Made by a program: the position numbers and the translations under genes
Part shown: piece by piece, positions 53,723 to 62,092 of the stretch
Layout of the letters: each line of letters begins with the position of its first letter
Position numbering within the stretch: position 1 is the first letter of the stretch
DNA from: Caballeronia sp. NK8
GTDB lineage: Bacteria > Pseudomonadota > Gammaproteobacteria > Burkholderiales > Burkholderiaceae
Reading direction: 5' to 3'
NCBI RefSeq assembly: GCF_018408855.1
Contig: NZ_AP024325.1
Coordinates: 310,001 to 374,000, forward strand
Length of the DNA stretch: 64,000 nt
Notes under the pieces: generated by a model
Seen by the model: the letters and a program-made list of their open reading frames with translations, nothing else
Database searches by the model: none
What the model was told of the DNA's origin: nothing

Positions 53723-53736
53723 ATGTCGTATGACAT
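53723..53736. promoter_or_regulatory. dyad upstream of the polygalacturonase gene (candidate GntR-type operator)
   Basis: ATGTC-GTAT-GACAT is a perfect 14-bp palindrome 36 bp before the GH28 start, in the divergent promoter shared with the porin gene. Half-sites resemble those of FCD-type GntR regulators and part of the operators near garD (ATGACAT). Confidence 0.5.
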
Positions 53737-53905
53737 CATGCGGATATTAGGCATCCGAATGAAAGAAGCGATATCTGGTGTTCGCCCTTAAGCCAGTTCG
53801 ACGGTTTCGCTTCGGCCCCGATTCGTGCCGGTTTTCCTGGATGGTGCTAATGTGCGGCCAATCGTTTTCTCTCAACCGAACAGAACCCGCATGGAGTCGT
53901 CGACC

Positions 53906-55015
53906 ATGAAAGTTCGTCTCTGGAAAGCGGCAGGTCTTTTGATGCTCGTCAGTTCGGGCGCGGCGGCGCAGACAAGTGTCACGATGTACGGCCGTATCGA
54001 TGGCGGCATCGAGTATCTGAATCACATCGCGAACGGCACGGGCGGCAGCGACTCGCGATGGAGCGCCGAAGGCGGCGACTGGGGCACCAGCATGTGGGGC
54101 CTGAAAGGCAGTGAGGATCTGGGCGGCGGCCTGAGCGCGGTCTTCGACCTCGAAACCGCCATTCAGATCATGAACGGCACGACTGGCGGCGGGCGTCTGT
54201 GGTCACGCCGCGCCTATGCCGGGCTGAATTCGAAGACCTGGGGCCAGTTGCAGGCGGGGCGCAACCTGTTCATCGACAGCGACGGCGTGTGGGAATTCGA
54301 TCCCTTCGTGCAACAGGCGGTATCGTCGGCATCGCTCGTGCGCGGGCGCAACTGGCAGCAGACGAGCAATAACGTCGAGTATCACAGCCCCGTGTTTCAT
54401 GGCTTCGACGTGCAGGGGCAATACGCATTCGGCAATCAGCCGGGCGCGTTCAATCAGGGCGCGCAGGGCGAGTTCGGACGCTCCGAAGGCGTCATGCTGA
54501 CGTATCACTCGACCCTGTTCGACGTGCGCGGCATCTACGATGAGTTGCGCAGCCAGAACGGCAAGCTGGACAACATCTTTCAGGCATCGCGCGAAGTCTT
54601 CGTCGGCGCGAACGTGAGAATCGACAAGTGGAAGGTGCAGGCCGCGTACACGCATTACGCCGCGCCCGATTCGCCCGCGGGCGTGGCCGATAGCGCCGAT
54701 CACTACTGGCTCGGCGCGACCTATCAGGCGACGTCCGCATGGGCCGTCACGGCAGCGGGCTTCTATATCCACGTCGGCGAAGGCGCGGGCGATGCGGCGC
54801 ACGACCCCGCGAGCCACGCAATGCTGTACGCGCTCGGCACGACCTACAACTTCAGCAAGCGCACCTTCCTGTACGGCACGGTGGCCTACGTGCGCAACAG
54901 CGCGAACGGCTCGTTTTCGGTCTTCGCGACACCGCGCGATGCCGAACCGGGCACGAGCCCGATGGCAGGCGAATCGCAGACGGGCGCGTACATCGGGATG
55001 ATGCATGTGTTCTAG
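53906..55015 (+). CDS. Gram-negative trimeric porin
   Basis: A 369-residue 16-strand porin of the betaproteobacterial OmpC-like family. It has a signal peptide (GLLMLVSSGAAAQ), first strand SVTMYGRIDGGIEYL, repeated strands such as SMWGLKGSEDLGGGLSAVF, and a terminal Phe (GAYIGMMHVF) as required for BAM assembly. GGAG nine bases ahead of ATG 53906 fixes the start. It is divergent from the polygalacturonase, which suggests co-regulation and uptake of acidic sugars. Confidence 0.92.
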   Translation: MKVRLWKAAGLLMLVSSGAAAQTSVTMYGRIDGGIEYLNHIANGTGGSDSRWSAEGGDWGTSMWGLKGSEDLGGGLSAVFDLETAIQIMNGTTGGGRLWSRRAYAGLNSKTWGQLQAGRNLFIDSDGVWEFDPFVQQAVSSASLVRGRNWQQTSNNVEYHSPVFHGFDVQGQYAFGNQPGAFNQGAQGEFGRSEGVMLTYHSTLFDVRGIYDELRSQNGKLDNIFQASREVFVGANVRIDKWKVQAAYTHYAAPDSPAGVADSADHYWLGATYQATSAWAVTAAGFYIHVGEGAGDAAHDPASHAMLYALGTTYNFSKRTFLYGTVAYVRNSANGSFSVFATPRDAEPGTSPMAGESQTGAYIGMMHVF

Positions 55016-55035
55016 CCGCGCCCGTCATCGCCCGG

Positions 55036-55785
55036 TTACGCGTGTGCGCGCGCCAGCCACTGCTCGAGGCTGATGCTTCCACGACGCGCGACGCCGGTCG
55101 GCACGAGCGAGTCTTCCGTGATCGTGCCGCCGAAGTACGTCGCCTTCGGATCGACGACGATCTCGCGTGTATCGCCCTGCGCCTTCAGATACTCGCCGAC
55201 GATCCGGTGCAAGGGCGCGCGCTGCGGCCCCGCGATATCGGCGATGCCGTTCAGCGGCGTATCGAGCGCGGCGTCCGCGACGAAGCCCGCGACGTCATCG
55301 GCCGCGATCGGCTGAAACTGTCCCGTCGACAGATGCACCTTGCCGTCCTGCATGCCCGCGTCGGCGATGCCGCCGAGGAACTCCAGGAACTGCGTCGCGC
55401 GGACGATCGAATACGGCACGCCCGATTCCGCGATCAGCTTTTCCTGTGCCACTTTCGCGCGGAAATAACCGTTGTCCGGCATGCGATCCGTCCCGACGAC
55501 AGACAGCGCCACATGATGCTGCACGCCCGCTGCGGCTTCGGCCTTCACGAGGTTCGTGGTCGACGCGCGGAAAAACGCCATCACGTCATCCGGCGCCCAC
55601 GAGGGCGCGTTCGACACGTCGATGACGACCTGCGCGCCGCGAAGCGCTTCATCCAATCCCGCGCCCGTCACCGAATCCACGCCGTTGCGCGGCGACGCGG
55701 CGACTGCCTCGTGGCCCTTCGCGCGCAGAATCGCAACCGTCTTCGCGCCGATCAAACCCGAACCGCCAATGACGACGATCTTCAT
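55036..55785 (-). CDS. NAD(P)-binding NmrA/SDR-like oxidoreductase
   Basis: A 249-residue protein with a Rossmann motif MKIVVIGGSGLIGAKTV and NGYFRAKVAQEKLIAESGVP in place of the classical YxxxK, typical of atypical SDR/NmrA proteins acting on NAD(P)H-dependent reactions or as redox sensors. GAGGTG lies just before ATG 55785. It is divergent from the MocR gene with a 91-bp shared promoter region. Confidence 0.85.
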   Translation of the reverse strand: MKIVVIGGSGLIGAKTVAILRAKGHEAVAASPRNGVDSVTGAGLDEALRGAQVVIDVSNAPSWAPDDVMAFFRASTTNLVKAEAAAGVQHHVALSVVGTDRMPDNGYFRAKVAQEKLIAESGVPYSIVRATQFLEFLGGIADAGMQDGKVHLSTGQFQPIAADDVAGFVADAALDTPLNGIADIAGPQRAPLHRIVGEYLKAQGDTREIVVDPKATYFGGTITEDSLVPTGVARRGSISLEQWLARAHA

Positions 55786-55818
55786 GATGCACCTCGCTGG
55801 ATAAGTGAAAGTGAAGTC

Positions 55819-55831
55819 ATTGTGTGACAAT
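55819..55831. promoter_or_regulatory. ATTGT-GTG-ACAAT dyad in the SDR/MocR divergent promoter
   Basis: A perfect 13-bp inverted repeat centred between the two divergent starts. It could be the -35/-10 region operator for either gene. It is distinct from the block that follows at 55852-55879. Confidence 0.4.
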
Positions 55832-55851
55832 CATGGCTTAGCAGAAAGGGA

Positions 55852-55879
55852 CAAGAATCGTCGATTCAACTAGTCCATG
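55852..55879. promoter_or_regulatory. candidate MocR operator, copy A (overlaps the MocR start codon)
   Basis: CAAGAATCG-N8-ACTAG-N-CCATG occurs here and again at 58488-58515 with identical spacing. This copy includes GAATCG-T-CGATTC, a perfect dyad. Its position over the MocR start suggests autorepression. Confidence 0.55.
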
Positions 55880-57352
55880 AACCGTGACATGCCGACCACT
55901 GACCATGCGTTGAACATAGAGATCGACCGGCGCGAAGCTTCGCCGATCTACCTGCAGATTTGCGAGCGTTTCAAGGCGGCGATCGCGGCGGGTCACCTGA
56001 AGCCCGGCGACCGGGTGCCCGCGCTGCGCGCGCTCGCGACGCAACTGAATACTGCCCGCGGCACGGTCGAGATGGCGTATAACGTCCTCGTCGATGAGGG
56101 TTATTTGCAGATGCGCGGCGCGGCGGGCACGTTCGTGTCGACGTCGCTGCCGGGCGCGGTGACACCCGCGCGCACGAGCCGCGAGCGCGCCGATGCACCG
56201 CGTGCGAAGCGCACGCAGGCCGACACCGATATCGGCAACGACGCGAAGCCGCTGCGTCCCGGCTTGCCCGCGCTCGACGCGTTTCCGCGCAAGGTCTGGA
56301 GCCGGCTCGTCGCGTATCGCGCGCGCGGCGGCGATCCCGCCACGCTGAGTTATCCCGATCCGTCCGGCTATCGCCCGTTGCGCGAGCGCATCGCAACCTA
56401 TCTCGGCCTGTCGCGCGGCGTGGAGTGCGTGCCGGAGCAGGTGTTCGTCACGAACGGCTATCGCGCGACGCTCGAACTCATCCTGCGCGGTTTCGCGAAG
56501 CCCGGCGACCGCGCGTGGTTCGAAGAGCCGGGCTATCTGCTCGCACGAAACTTTCTCGTCGATGCCGGCATGCGGCTCGTGCCGGTGCCCGTCGATCATG
56601 AAGGACTCGACGTCGACACTGCCCGCGCGCTCCATGACGATGCGCGCTTCGCATTCGTCACGCCTTCGCATCAGAGTCCGCTCGGCGTGACGCTCTCGCT
56701 CGCGCGGCGCATGAAGCTGCTCGACTGGGCGAGCCGCGCGGGAAGCTGGATCGTCGAGGACGATTACGACAGCGAGTTCCGCTACGTGGGCCGTCCGCTG
56801 CCCGCGCTGAAGAGCCTCGATCGCGACGACCGCGTGATCTATTGCGGCACCTTCAGCAAGGTGCTGTTTCCGGGTTTGCGGCTTTCATACGTGGTCGCGC
56901 CCGAACGGGCCGTCGCGCGGTTCGGGCAGATCACGAAGAGCATGAATGCGGGATCGCCGTATCTCTATCAGGCGGCGGTGGCGGACTTCATCGCACAGGG
57001 GCATTTCGCGCGGCATCTGAAGCGCATGCGCGCGCTCTACGCCGAGCGGCGCATGCTGCTCATGAATGCGATCCTGAAGGCTTTCGGCGACAGGGTCAGC
57101 ATCGAACTGCCGACCGGCGGCATGCATCTCGTCGCGATCTTCCATGCAGGACGCGACGGACCCATCGACGACATGGCGATGGCCGCACGCGCGCGCGAAG
57201 CGGGTCTCGCGGTGCTCGCGCTATCGGCGTGGTATCTGAACGCGCGCGCGAAGCATGCGTTGCGCGGGATCGTCGTCGGCTTTGCGAATGTCGCCGATGC
57301 CGCCGAAGCGGCGCGCCTCGCGGGCATGCTTCGGCGGGCCTACGACGGTTAA
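55877..57352 (+). CDS. MocR-type (GntR/aminotransferase) regulator
   Basis: A 491-residue chimera. The N-terminal GntR winged helix reads PIYLQICERFKAAIAAGHLK, GDRVPALRALATQLNTARGT. A ~30-residue linker leads to a type I aminotransferase fold with the PLP Lys in GTFSKVLFPGLRL (~327) and Asp/Tyr contacts (VEDDYDSEF). MocR proteins bind PLP and control vitamin B6, GABA or other amine metabolism; the specific ligand is not readable. The start codon is embedded in the repeated operator block. Confidence 0.9.
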   Translation: MNRDMPTTDHALNIEIDRREASPIYLQICERFKAAIAAGHLKPGDRVPALRALATQLNTARGTVEMAYNVLVDEGYLQMRGAAGTFVSTSLPGAVTPARTSRERADAPRAKRTQADTDIGNDAKPLRPGLPALDAFPRKVWSRLVAYRARGGDPATLSYPDPSGYRPLRERIATYLGLSRGVECVPEQVFVTNGYRATLELILRGFAKPGDRAWFEEPGYLLARNFLVDAGMRLVPVPVDHEGLDVDTARALHDDARFAFVTPSHQSPLGVTLSLARRMKLLDWASRAGSWIVEDDYDSEFRYVGRPLPALKSLDRDDRVIYCGTFSKVLFPGLRLSYVVAPERAVARFGQITKSMNAGSPYLYQAAVADFIAQGHFARHLKRMRALYAERRMLLMNAILKAFGDRVSIELPTGGMHLVAIFHAGRDGPIDDMAMAARAREAGLAVLALSAWYLNARAKHALRGIVVGFANVADAAEAARLAGMLRRAYDG

Positions 57353-57966
57353 AGCGCGACGGCGTCATCCGATGCGAAGAGCGCGTGTCGCGCGATCTCG
57401 TCGCGTGCGCTACGCAGCGCTTCGGCCACGGCGTCATGGCCGTGCACGAGTCCTTGCAGCAAGAGGAAATGCAGATTCTGCAAGCCGATCGAGCCGAGCG
57501 CGTAACGCAGATACGGCGTGAGGAAATCGCGCTGGCGCGCGTGCTCGCCGCTATGAAACCCGCCCGATCCGACGATCACGAACGCGGGCCGGTCACGCAT
57601 CAGTCCGAGCTTGCCTTCGGGCGTCGCGGCGAACGTGCGGTGAATGCGCAGTACATAATCGATCCACAGCTTCAGCGCGGCGGGGACGGTGAAGTTGTGC
57701 ATCGGCGTGTTGATGATCAGCGCGTCGGTCGTTTCGATTTCGCGGATCAGTTGTTCGGAGACGTCGAACCGGGTCGCATCCGGCTGGCGCGAAGTGATCG
57801 CGCTCGCGTAATCCTGCGTGATGGGCGGCAATGGCGCCGCCGCGAGATCGCGTTCGACGATCTCCACGCGCGCCGTCTTGCGCAACATCTCGATCATCTC
57901 CAGCGCGAGCTGGTAGCCATGACTCGCGTCGCCGTGCGGGCTCGCATTGATGAAGAGCACTTTCAT
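57349..57966 (-). CDS. FMN-dependent NAD(P)H oxidoreductase/azoreductase-like flavodoxin-fold protein
   Basis: A 205-residue protein beginning MKVLFINASPHGDASHGYQL, the FMN phosphate loop of the AzoR/quinone reductase group, with INTPMHNFTVPAALKLWIDY and VGSGGFHS further on. It likely reduces quinones or azo/nitro compounds. The ATG overlaps the stop of the GNAT gene (ATGA), so the two are co-translated. Its stop lies 4 bp inside the end of the convergent MocR gene. Confidence 0.88.
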   Translation of the reverse strand: MKVLFINASPHGDASHGYQLALEMIEMLRKTARVEIVERDLAAAPLPPITQDYASAITSRQPDATRFDVSEQLIREIETTDALIINTPMHNFTVPAALKLWIDYVLRIHRTFAATPEGKLGLMRDRPAFVIVGSGGFHSGEHARQRDFLTPYLRYALGSIGLQNLHFLLLQGLVHGHDAVAEALRSARDEIARHALFASDDAVAL

Positions 57967-58427
57967 CGCGCGGCCTCCGTGCCGTTGCCCGTCAACGGCT
58001 GGACGAAGTGCATGCCCTTCGCGAGCAGGCCGTTGCGATAGTAGAAGCGCTGCGCGAGCGCCATGTGCAGGCCGGTGTCGAGGACGAAATGCGCGCAGCG
58101 CGAATGGCGCGCGATCTCGCGGACCTTGTCGAGCAATTGCGCACCGATGCCGCTGCGATGCAGCCGCGCCGTCACGACGAGATCGTCGACATAGACAAAA
58201 CGGCCGTACAGCGTATTCGTTTGCGTGCGATAACCTGCGAGGCCGAGGATCGCGCCGTCTTCGTCGCATGCCGCGAGCAGGCGATAGCATTCCTCGCGTT
58301 GACGGCGCATTTGCGCGCCGAACGCGGCGGCGTCGGTCAGATGCGGGCGCAGTTCCTTCATGACGTCGAAGGCGCGCGTCCAGTCGTCGGGCGAGTCGAG
58401 ATGCCGAAAGGTGATCGAAGTGTCCAT
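57963..58427 (-). CDS. GNAT-family N-acetyltransferase
   Basis: A 154-residue GNAT protein with VYVDDLVVTARLHRSGIGAQ, the acetyl-CoA binding motif A (R/Q-x-x-G-x-G/A as RSGIGA), and RFYYRNGLLAKGMHF at the C-terminus. The acceptor is unknown. GGAG precedes ATG 58427. It is the first gene of a two-gene unit with the flavodoxin-fold reductase, downstream of operator copy B. Confidence 0.87.
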   Translation of the reverse strand: MDTSITFRHLDSPDDWTRAFDVMKELRPHLTDAAAFGAQMRRQREECYRLLAACDEDGAILGLAGYRTQTNTLYGRFVYVDDLVVTARLHRSGIGAQLLDKVREIARHSRCAHFVLDTGLHMALAQRFYYRNGLLAKGMHFVQPLTGNGTEAAR

Positions 58428-58487
58428 GCGTGTTCTCCACGTTGCATGCCGCCTACGATATCGGCGCGATGACACAGCCCAAAGAGC

Positions 58488-58515
58488 CAAGAATCGCGCT
58501 TTGGACTAGGCCATG
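58488..58515. promoter_or_regulatory. candidate MocR operator, copy B (between GNAT and MOSC genes)
   Basis: This is the second occurrence of CAAGAATCG-N8-ACTAG-N-CCATG, with identical spacing to copy A. It is 60 bp upstream of the GNAT gene on one side and about 45 bp upstream of the MOSC gene on the other, so it could control both. Confidence 0.55.
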
Positions 58516-58560
58516 TCCGGCCACGGGTAGAATCGGACGGACTATTTTCGATTCCCGCTC

Positions 58561-59055
58561 ATGGCGCTCAATCCGGATTCCCCTCTCGCCCGTCTCATGA
58601 ACGCGCCCGTGAAGGCGGGCCGCGTCGAATGGATCGGCTTGCGTGAAGCGCGGCGCGCGCCGCTCCGTGTGGTCGAATCGGCGCTGGCGATCGAAGGCAT
58701 CGGTCTCGATGGCGATCACTACAGCCGAACGGACGGCAATCGCCAGGTCACATTGATTCAGGCGGAAAGCCTGCGCGCGATCGCGAGCCATCTCGGCCTC
58801 GACGACGTCGCGCCGGGCGATCTGCGGCGCAATATCGTCACATCCGGCATCAATCTCAATGCGCTGAAGGGGCAGCGTTTTCGCATCGGCGACGCGGTGC
58901 TCGAAGCGAGCGGCGAGTGTCATCCGTGCTCGCGCATGGAGGAGACTTTCGGCGTGGGCGGCTATAACGCGGTGCGCGGTTTCGGCGGCATCACGGCGCG
59001 CGTGATCGTCGGTGGAGGGATCGGGCTCGCGAGTCTGGTCGAGCCATTGCGATGA
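58561..59055 (+). CDS. MOSC-domain protein
   Basis: A 164-residue single MOSC domain. GIGLDGDHYSRTDGNRQVTL, the conserved Cys in GECHPCSRMEE, and NAVRGFGGITARVI match the family of molybdenum-cofactor or pyridoxal sulfurase-linked domains that transfer sulfur or reduce N-hydroxylated compounds. No Mo-enzyme partner is next to it. It is divergent from the GNAT/reductase pair across operator copy B. Confidence 0.9.
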   Translation: MALNPDSPLARLMNAPVKAGRVEWIGLREARRAPLRVVESALAIEGIGLDGDHYSRTDGNRQVTLIQAESLRAIASHLGLDDVAPGDLRRNIVTSGINLNALKGQRFRIGDAVLEASGECHPCSRMEETFGVGGYNAVRGFGGITARVIVGGGIGLASLVEPLR

Positions 59056-59108
59056 TCGGATAAGATACTGCGCCCCGTATCATCAACTCATAACGTGGAG
59101 TGCTTTTC

Positions 59109-59441
59109 GTGATCCAGCCGAGCAACGTATTCAAGGATAACCTCGCCCAATTGCCTGCCATCGATGGCATCGAGCGCATCGATCTGGTCGACGGCCGGGG
59201 CGATGTGGTCGCGAGTATCGAGAACAAGCCGGGCAAGCAGGGTTCGCTGGCGGTCTACAACTACGTGCAGCAGACGTTCGGCACGCTCGACGCGAAGGCC
59301 GCGCAGCACGCGCTTGCCGTGTTCGCCGAACATACCGCCGATGCGCGCAACCGGCCGGGCGCGCATCCGAATGTGGATCGCCTGCTGGCGATCGTCGATG
59401 GCGGCGAAGCGCTGCGCATCGACGTGATTCAGGCGAGTTGA
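59109..59441 (+). CDS. DUF2322 family protein
   Basis: A 110-residue protein whose NVFKDNLAQLPAIDGIERID, ASIENKPGKQGSLAVYNYVQ and HTADARNRPGAHPNVDRLL segments match DUF2322, a small conserved family of unknown function in beta- and gammaproteobacteria. GGAG lies eight bases before GTG 59109, which is preferred over GTG 59100. It is followed by a strong hairpin. Confidence 0.85.
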   Translation: MIQPSNVFKDNLAQLPAIDGIERIDLVDGRGDVVASIENKPGKQGSLAVYNYVQQTFGTLDAKAAQHALAVFAEHTADARNRPGAHPNVDRLLAIVDGGEALRIDVIQAS

Positions 59442-59448
59442 TGCGTGA

Positions 59449-59475
59449 GCCCGTTCCGCCATCGACGGAACGGGC
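59449..59475. terminator. hairpin between convergent DUF2322 and permease genes
   Basis: GCCCGTTCCG pairs perfectly with CGGAACGGGC (10 bp, 7-base loop). The T tract is short, so it may be a bidirectional, weakly Rho-independent terminator. It lies 8 bp past DUF2322 and 13 bp before the permease stop. Confidence 0.7.
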
Positions 59476-59487
59476 TTGCAAGTCCAA

Positions 59488-60840
59488 TCAGGCGCGCAAT
59501 TCCACGCGCTTGATGTCCTTCACGATCACGAGATAACTGAACACCGTGATCAGCGCATTGATGCCGACGAACGCCAGCGCGCCATTGAACGAGCCCGACT
59601 GCGCGACGAGATAGCCGATCACGATCGGCGTCACGATCCCCGCCACATTGCCGAACATGTTGAAGATCGACCCGGAAAGCCCGATGGCTTCCTTCGGCGA
59701 CGTATCCGCGACCACGGCCCAGCCCAATGCGCCGATACCCTTGCCGAAGAACGCGAGCGACATCAGCGCGACCACGACCCAGTCCGTATCGACGTAATTG
59801 CAGCCGATGATGCACGACGACAGCAGCATGCCGCCGACGATCGGCGCCTTGCGGGCCAGCGTGAGCGAGCAGCCGCGGCGGATGAGGCCATCGGAGATCA
59901 CGCCGCCGAGCACGCCGCCCGTGAAGCCGCAGATGGCCGGCAGCGACGCGACGAAGCCTGCCTGCAGAATCGTCATGTGACGCGCCTGCACGAGGTAGAT
60001 CGGGAACCACGTCAGGAAGAAGTACGTGAGCACGTTGATGCAGTACTGCGCGAGATACACGCCGAGCAGCATGCGGTTGGTCAGCAGTTGCTTCACGACC
60101 GGCCAGCCCACGCTGTTCGACTTCGCCTGCGCCGCGCCGCCCGCGCGGTGATGACCGCTGACGAGACCGCCGCCTTCCTCGATGTATTCCAGTTCCTGCT
60201 TGTTCACGCGCGGATGGTCGACCGGATTCTTCATCACGGACAGCCACGTGAGCGCGAGCAAGAGACCCGCCACGCCCATCACGATATACACGTGATGCCA
60301 GCCGAAAGCGTGCGTGAGCCACGCCATCAGCGGCGTGAACACGACGGCCGCGAAGTATTGCGCGGAGTTGAAGATCGCCGAAGCCGTGCCGCGCTCTTTC
60401 GTCGGGAACCAGCTCGCGACGACTTTCGCATTGGCCGGAAACGCGGGCGCTTCCGCCGCGCCCATCGCGAAACGCAGGACGAACAGCGCCGTCACCGCCG
60501 TGGCCGCGCTGCCGAGCAGGCCGATCGAGCTTTGCAGCAGCGTGAACAGCGACCACAGAAAAATGCTCGCCGCATACACGCGCCGCGCGCCGAAGCGATC
60601 GAGCAGCCAGCCCGCCGGCACTTGCGAGAGCACGTACGCCCAGCTGAAGGCCGAGAAGATGTAACCCATGCGGATGGCATCGAAGCCGAATTCGGCGCGC
60701 ATCGCCGAACCGGTCACCGACAGGGTCGCGCGGTCCGCGTAGTTGAACGTCGTGATCACGAAGATCAGCAACAGGATGAGATAGCGCACGCGGGTGCGCT
60801 TCATGACGTCTGCGGGATTCGCGGTACGGCTCATCGACAT
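59488..60840 (-). CDS. gudP: galactarate/glucarate-type MFS permease
   Basis: A 450-residue ACS-family MFS carrier with 12 predicted helices. NYADRATLSVTGSAMRAEFG is the family signature after TM1, as in the D-glucarate/D-galactarate permeases GudP and GarP. AGGGGAAG lies just before ATG 60840. It is followed upstream by kdgD and divergent garD, which supports a sugar-acid substrate. The gene symbol is by family and context; it could be the galactarate-specific homologue. Confidence 0.82.
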   Translation of the reverse strand: MSMSRTANPADVMKRTRVRYLILLLIFVITTFNYADRATLSVTGSAMRAEFGFDAIRMGYIFSAFSWAYVLSQVPAGWLLDRFGARRVYAASIFLWSLFTLLQSSIGLLGSAATAVTALFVLRFAMGAAEAPAFPANAKVVASWFPTKERGTASAIFNSAQYFAAVVFTPLMAWLTHAFGWHHVYIVMGVAGLLLALTWLSVMKNPVDHPRVNKQELEYIEEGGGLVSGHHRAGGAAQAKSNSVGWPVVKQLLTNRMLLGVYLAQYCINVLTYFFLTWFPIYLVQARHMTILQAGFVASLPAICGFTGGVLGGVISDGLIRRGCSLTLARKAPIVGGMLLSSCIIGCNYVDTDWVVVALMSLAFFGKGIGALGWAVVADTSPKEAIGLSGSIFNMFGNVAGIVTPIVIGYLVAQSGSFNGALAFVGINALITVFSYLVIVKDIKRVELRA

Positions 60841-60972
60841 GGACTTCCCCTTTGATTCGATCGTGCTGATGCACGGAGGGCCGCAACAGCGGCCCTCATG
60901 GGCGAAGCGACGCACGGCGCCGTTGCGGCGCCACGCGTTCCCACGCTTCGCTGTCTCCTTCCGTGATGCTGC

Positions 60973-61890
60973 TTACTGCGCGCCGAGCTTCTTGATCAGC
61001 GCGTCGAGTTGCTCGAGCTCTTCTTCCGTCAGATCGGTCAGCGGCGCGCGCACCGGACCCGCATCGTGGCCGACGAGCTTCGCGCCCGCCTTGACGATCG
61101 ACACCGCATAACCCGCCTTGCGATTGCGGATCTTCAGGTACGGCAGGAAGAATTCGTCGATCAGCTTGCCGACGGTCGCGTGGTCGTCCGCCGCGATCGC
61201 GCGGTAGAAGTCCATCGCCGTCTTCGGGATGAAGTTGAACACCGCCGACGAGTACACCGGCACGCCCAGCGCCTTGTACGCCGCTGCGTAGACTTCGGCC
61301 GTCGGCAGGCCGCCGAGGTACGAGAAGCGGTCGCCGAGACGGCGGCGGATCGTCACCATGTTCTCGATTTCGCCCACGCCGTCCTTGAAGCCGATCAGGT
61401 TCGGGCAGCTGTCCGCCAGTTGCTCCAGCATGTCGGCGTTGAGCTTAGAATTGGCGCGGTTGTAGATGATCACGCCCATGTTCGGCACGGCCTTGCACAC
61501 TTCCTCGGCGTGCACGCGGATGCCATCCTGCGACGCTTCCGTCAGATAGTGCGGCATCAGCAGCACGCCTTGCGCGCCTTGCTTCTCGGCTTCCTGCGCG
61601 AACGCGATGGCCGTGCGGGTCGGGCCGCCGGCGCCCGCGAGGATCGGCACCTTGCCGCGGCACACTTCGGTGGCCGTCTTCACGATCTGCGAATATTCGG
61701 GTTGCGTCAGCGAGAAGAACTCGCCCGTGCCGCCCGCGACGAACAGCGCTGAAGCACCGTACGGAGCCAGCCATTCGAGGCGCTCCGCGTAGGTATCTGC
61801 GCGGAAGTTGCCTTGTTGGTCGAAGTCCGTCACGGGGAAGGAGAGCAGGCCTTCGGAAACGATTTGCTTCAGTTCTTGCGGTGTCGTCAT
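60973..61890 (-). CDS. kdgD: 5-dehydro-4-deoxyglucarate dehydratase
   Basis: A 305-residue DHDPS-superfamily enzyme. GGTGEF (53-58) binds the carboxylate, Tyr143 in IIYNRANS, and Lys169 in [10 protein letters not shown] forms the Schiff base. IIYNRAN and the N-terminal LSFPVTDF are typical of KdgD, which dehydrates and decarboxylates 5-keto-4-deoxyglucarate to 2-oxoglutarate semialdehyde. ATG 61890 is chosen as the family start. The permease lies 132 bp downstream in the same direction; garD is divergent. Confidence 0.92.
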   Translation of the reverse strand: MTTPQELKQIVSEGLLSFPVTDFDQQGNFRADTYAERLEWLAPYGASALFVAGGTGEFFSLTQPEYSQIVKTATEVCRGKVPILAGAGGPTRTAIAFAQEAEKQGAQGVLLMPHYLTEASQDGIRVHAEEVCKAVPNMGVIIYNRANSKLNADMLEQLADSCPNLIGFKDGVGEIENMVTIRRRLGDRFSYLGGLPTAEVYAAAYKALGVPVYSSAVFNFIPKTAMDFYRAIAADDHATVGKLIDEFFLPYLKIRNRKAGYAVSIVKAGAKLVGHDAGPVRAPLTDLTEEELEQLDALIKKLGAQ

Positions 61891-61936
61891 GGTGAATATC
61901 TCGTTGGTCAGCGACCGGCGGGTGCCGAGCTTATAA

Positions 61937-62044
61937 GTCATCGTACAACATGAGATGACATCGGACAACCTTTTTAAGCCAATAGAATCAACGGATACGG
62001 GTAAATACTAAGCAATTGTGACTCTCTATGTTGTAGGATGACAT
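61937..62044. promoter_or_regulatory. three FCD-GntR-like operator sites in the kdgD/garD divergent promoter
   Basis: GTCATCGTACAACAT (61937-61951), ATGACATCGGACAAC (61955-61969) and ATGTTGTAGGATGACAT (62028-62044) are variants of one site, the first and third in opposite orientation. They flank the promoters of the divergent kdgD and garD genes and would let one GntR-family sugar-acid regulator, not in this window, control both. The ligand would be galactarate or glucarate. Confidence 0.65.
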
Positions 62045-62092
62045 AACTCCAGCCGCAAGCCGCGCGGTGTGTCCGCTCAAGGATTCGTCAGA

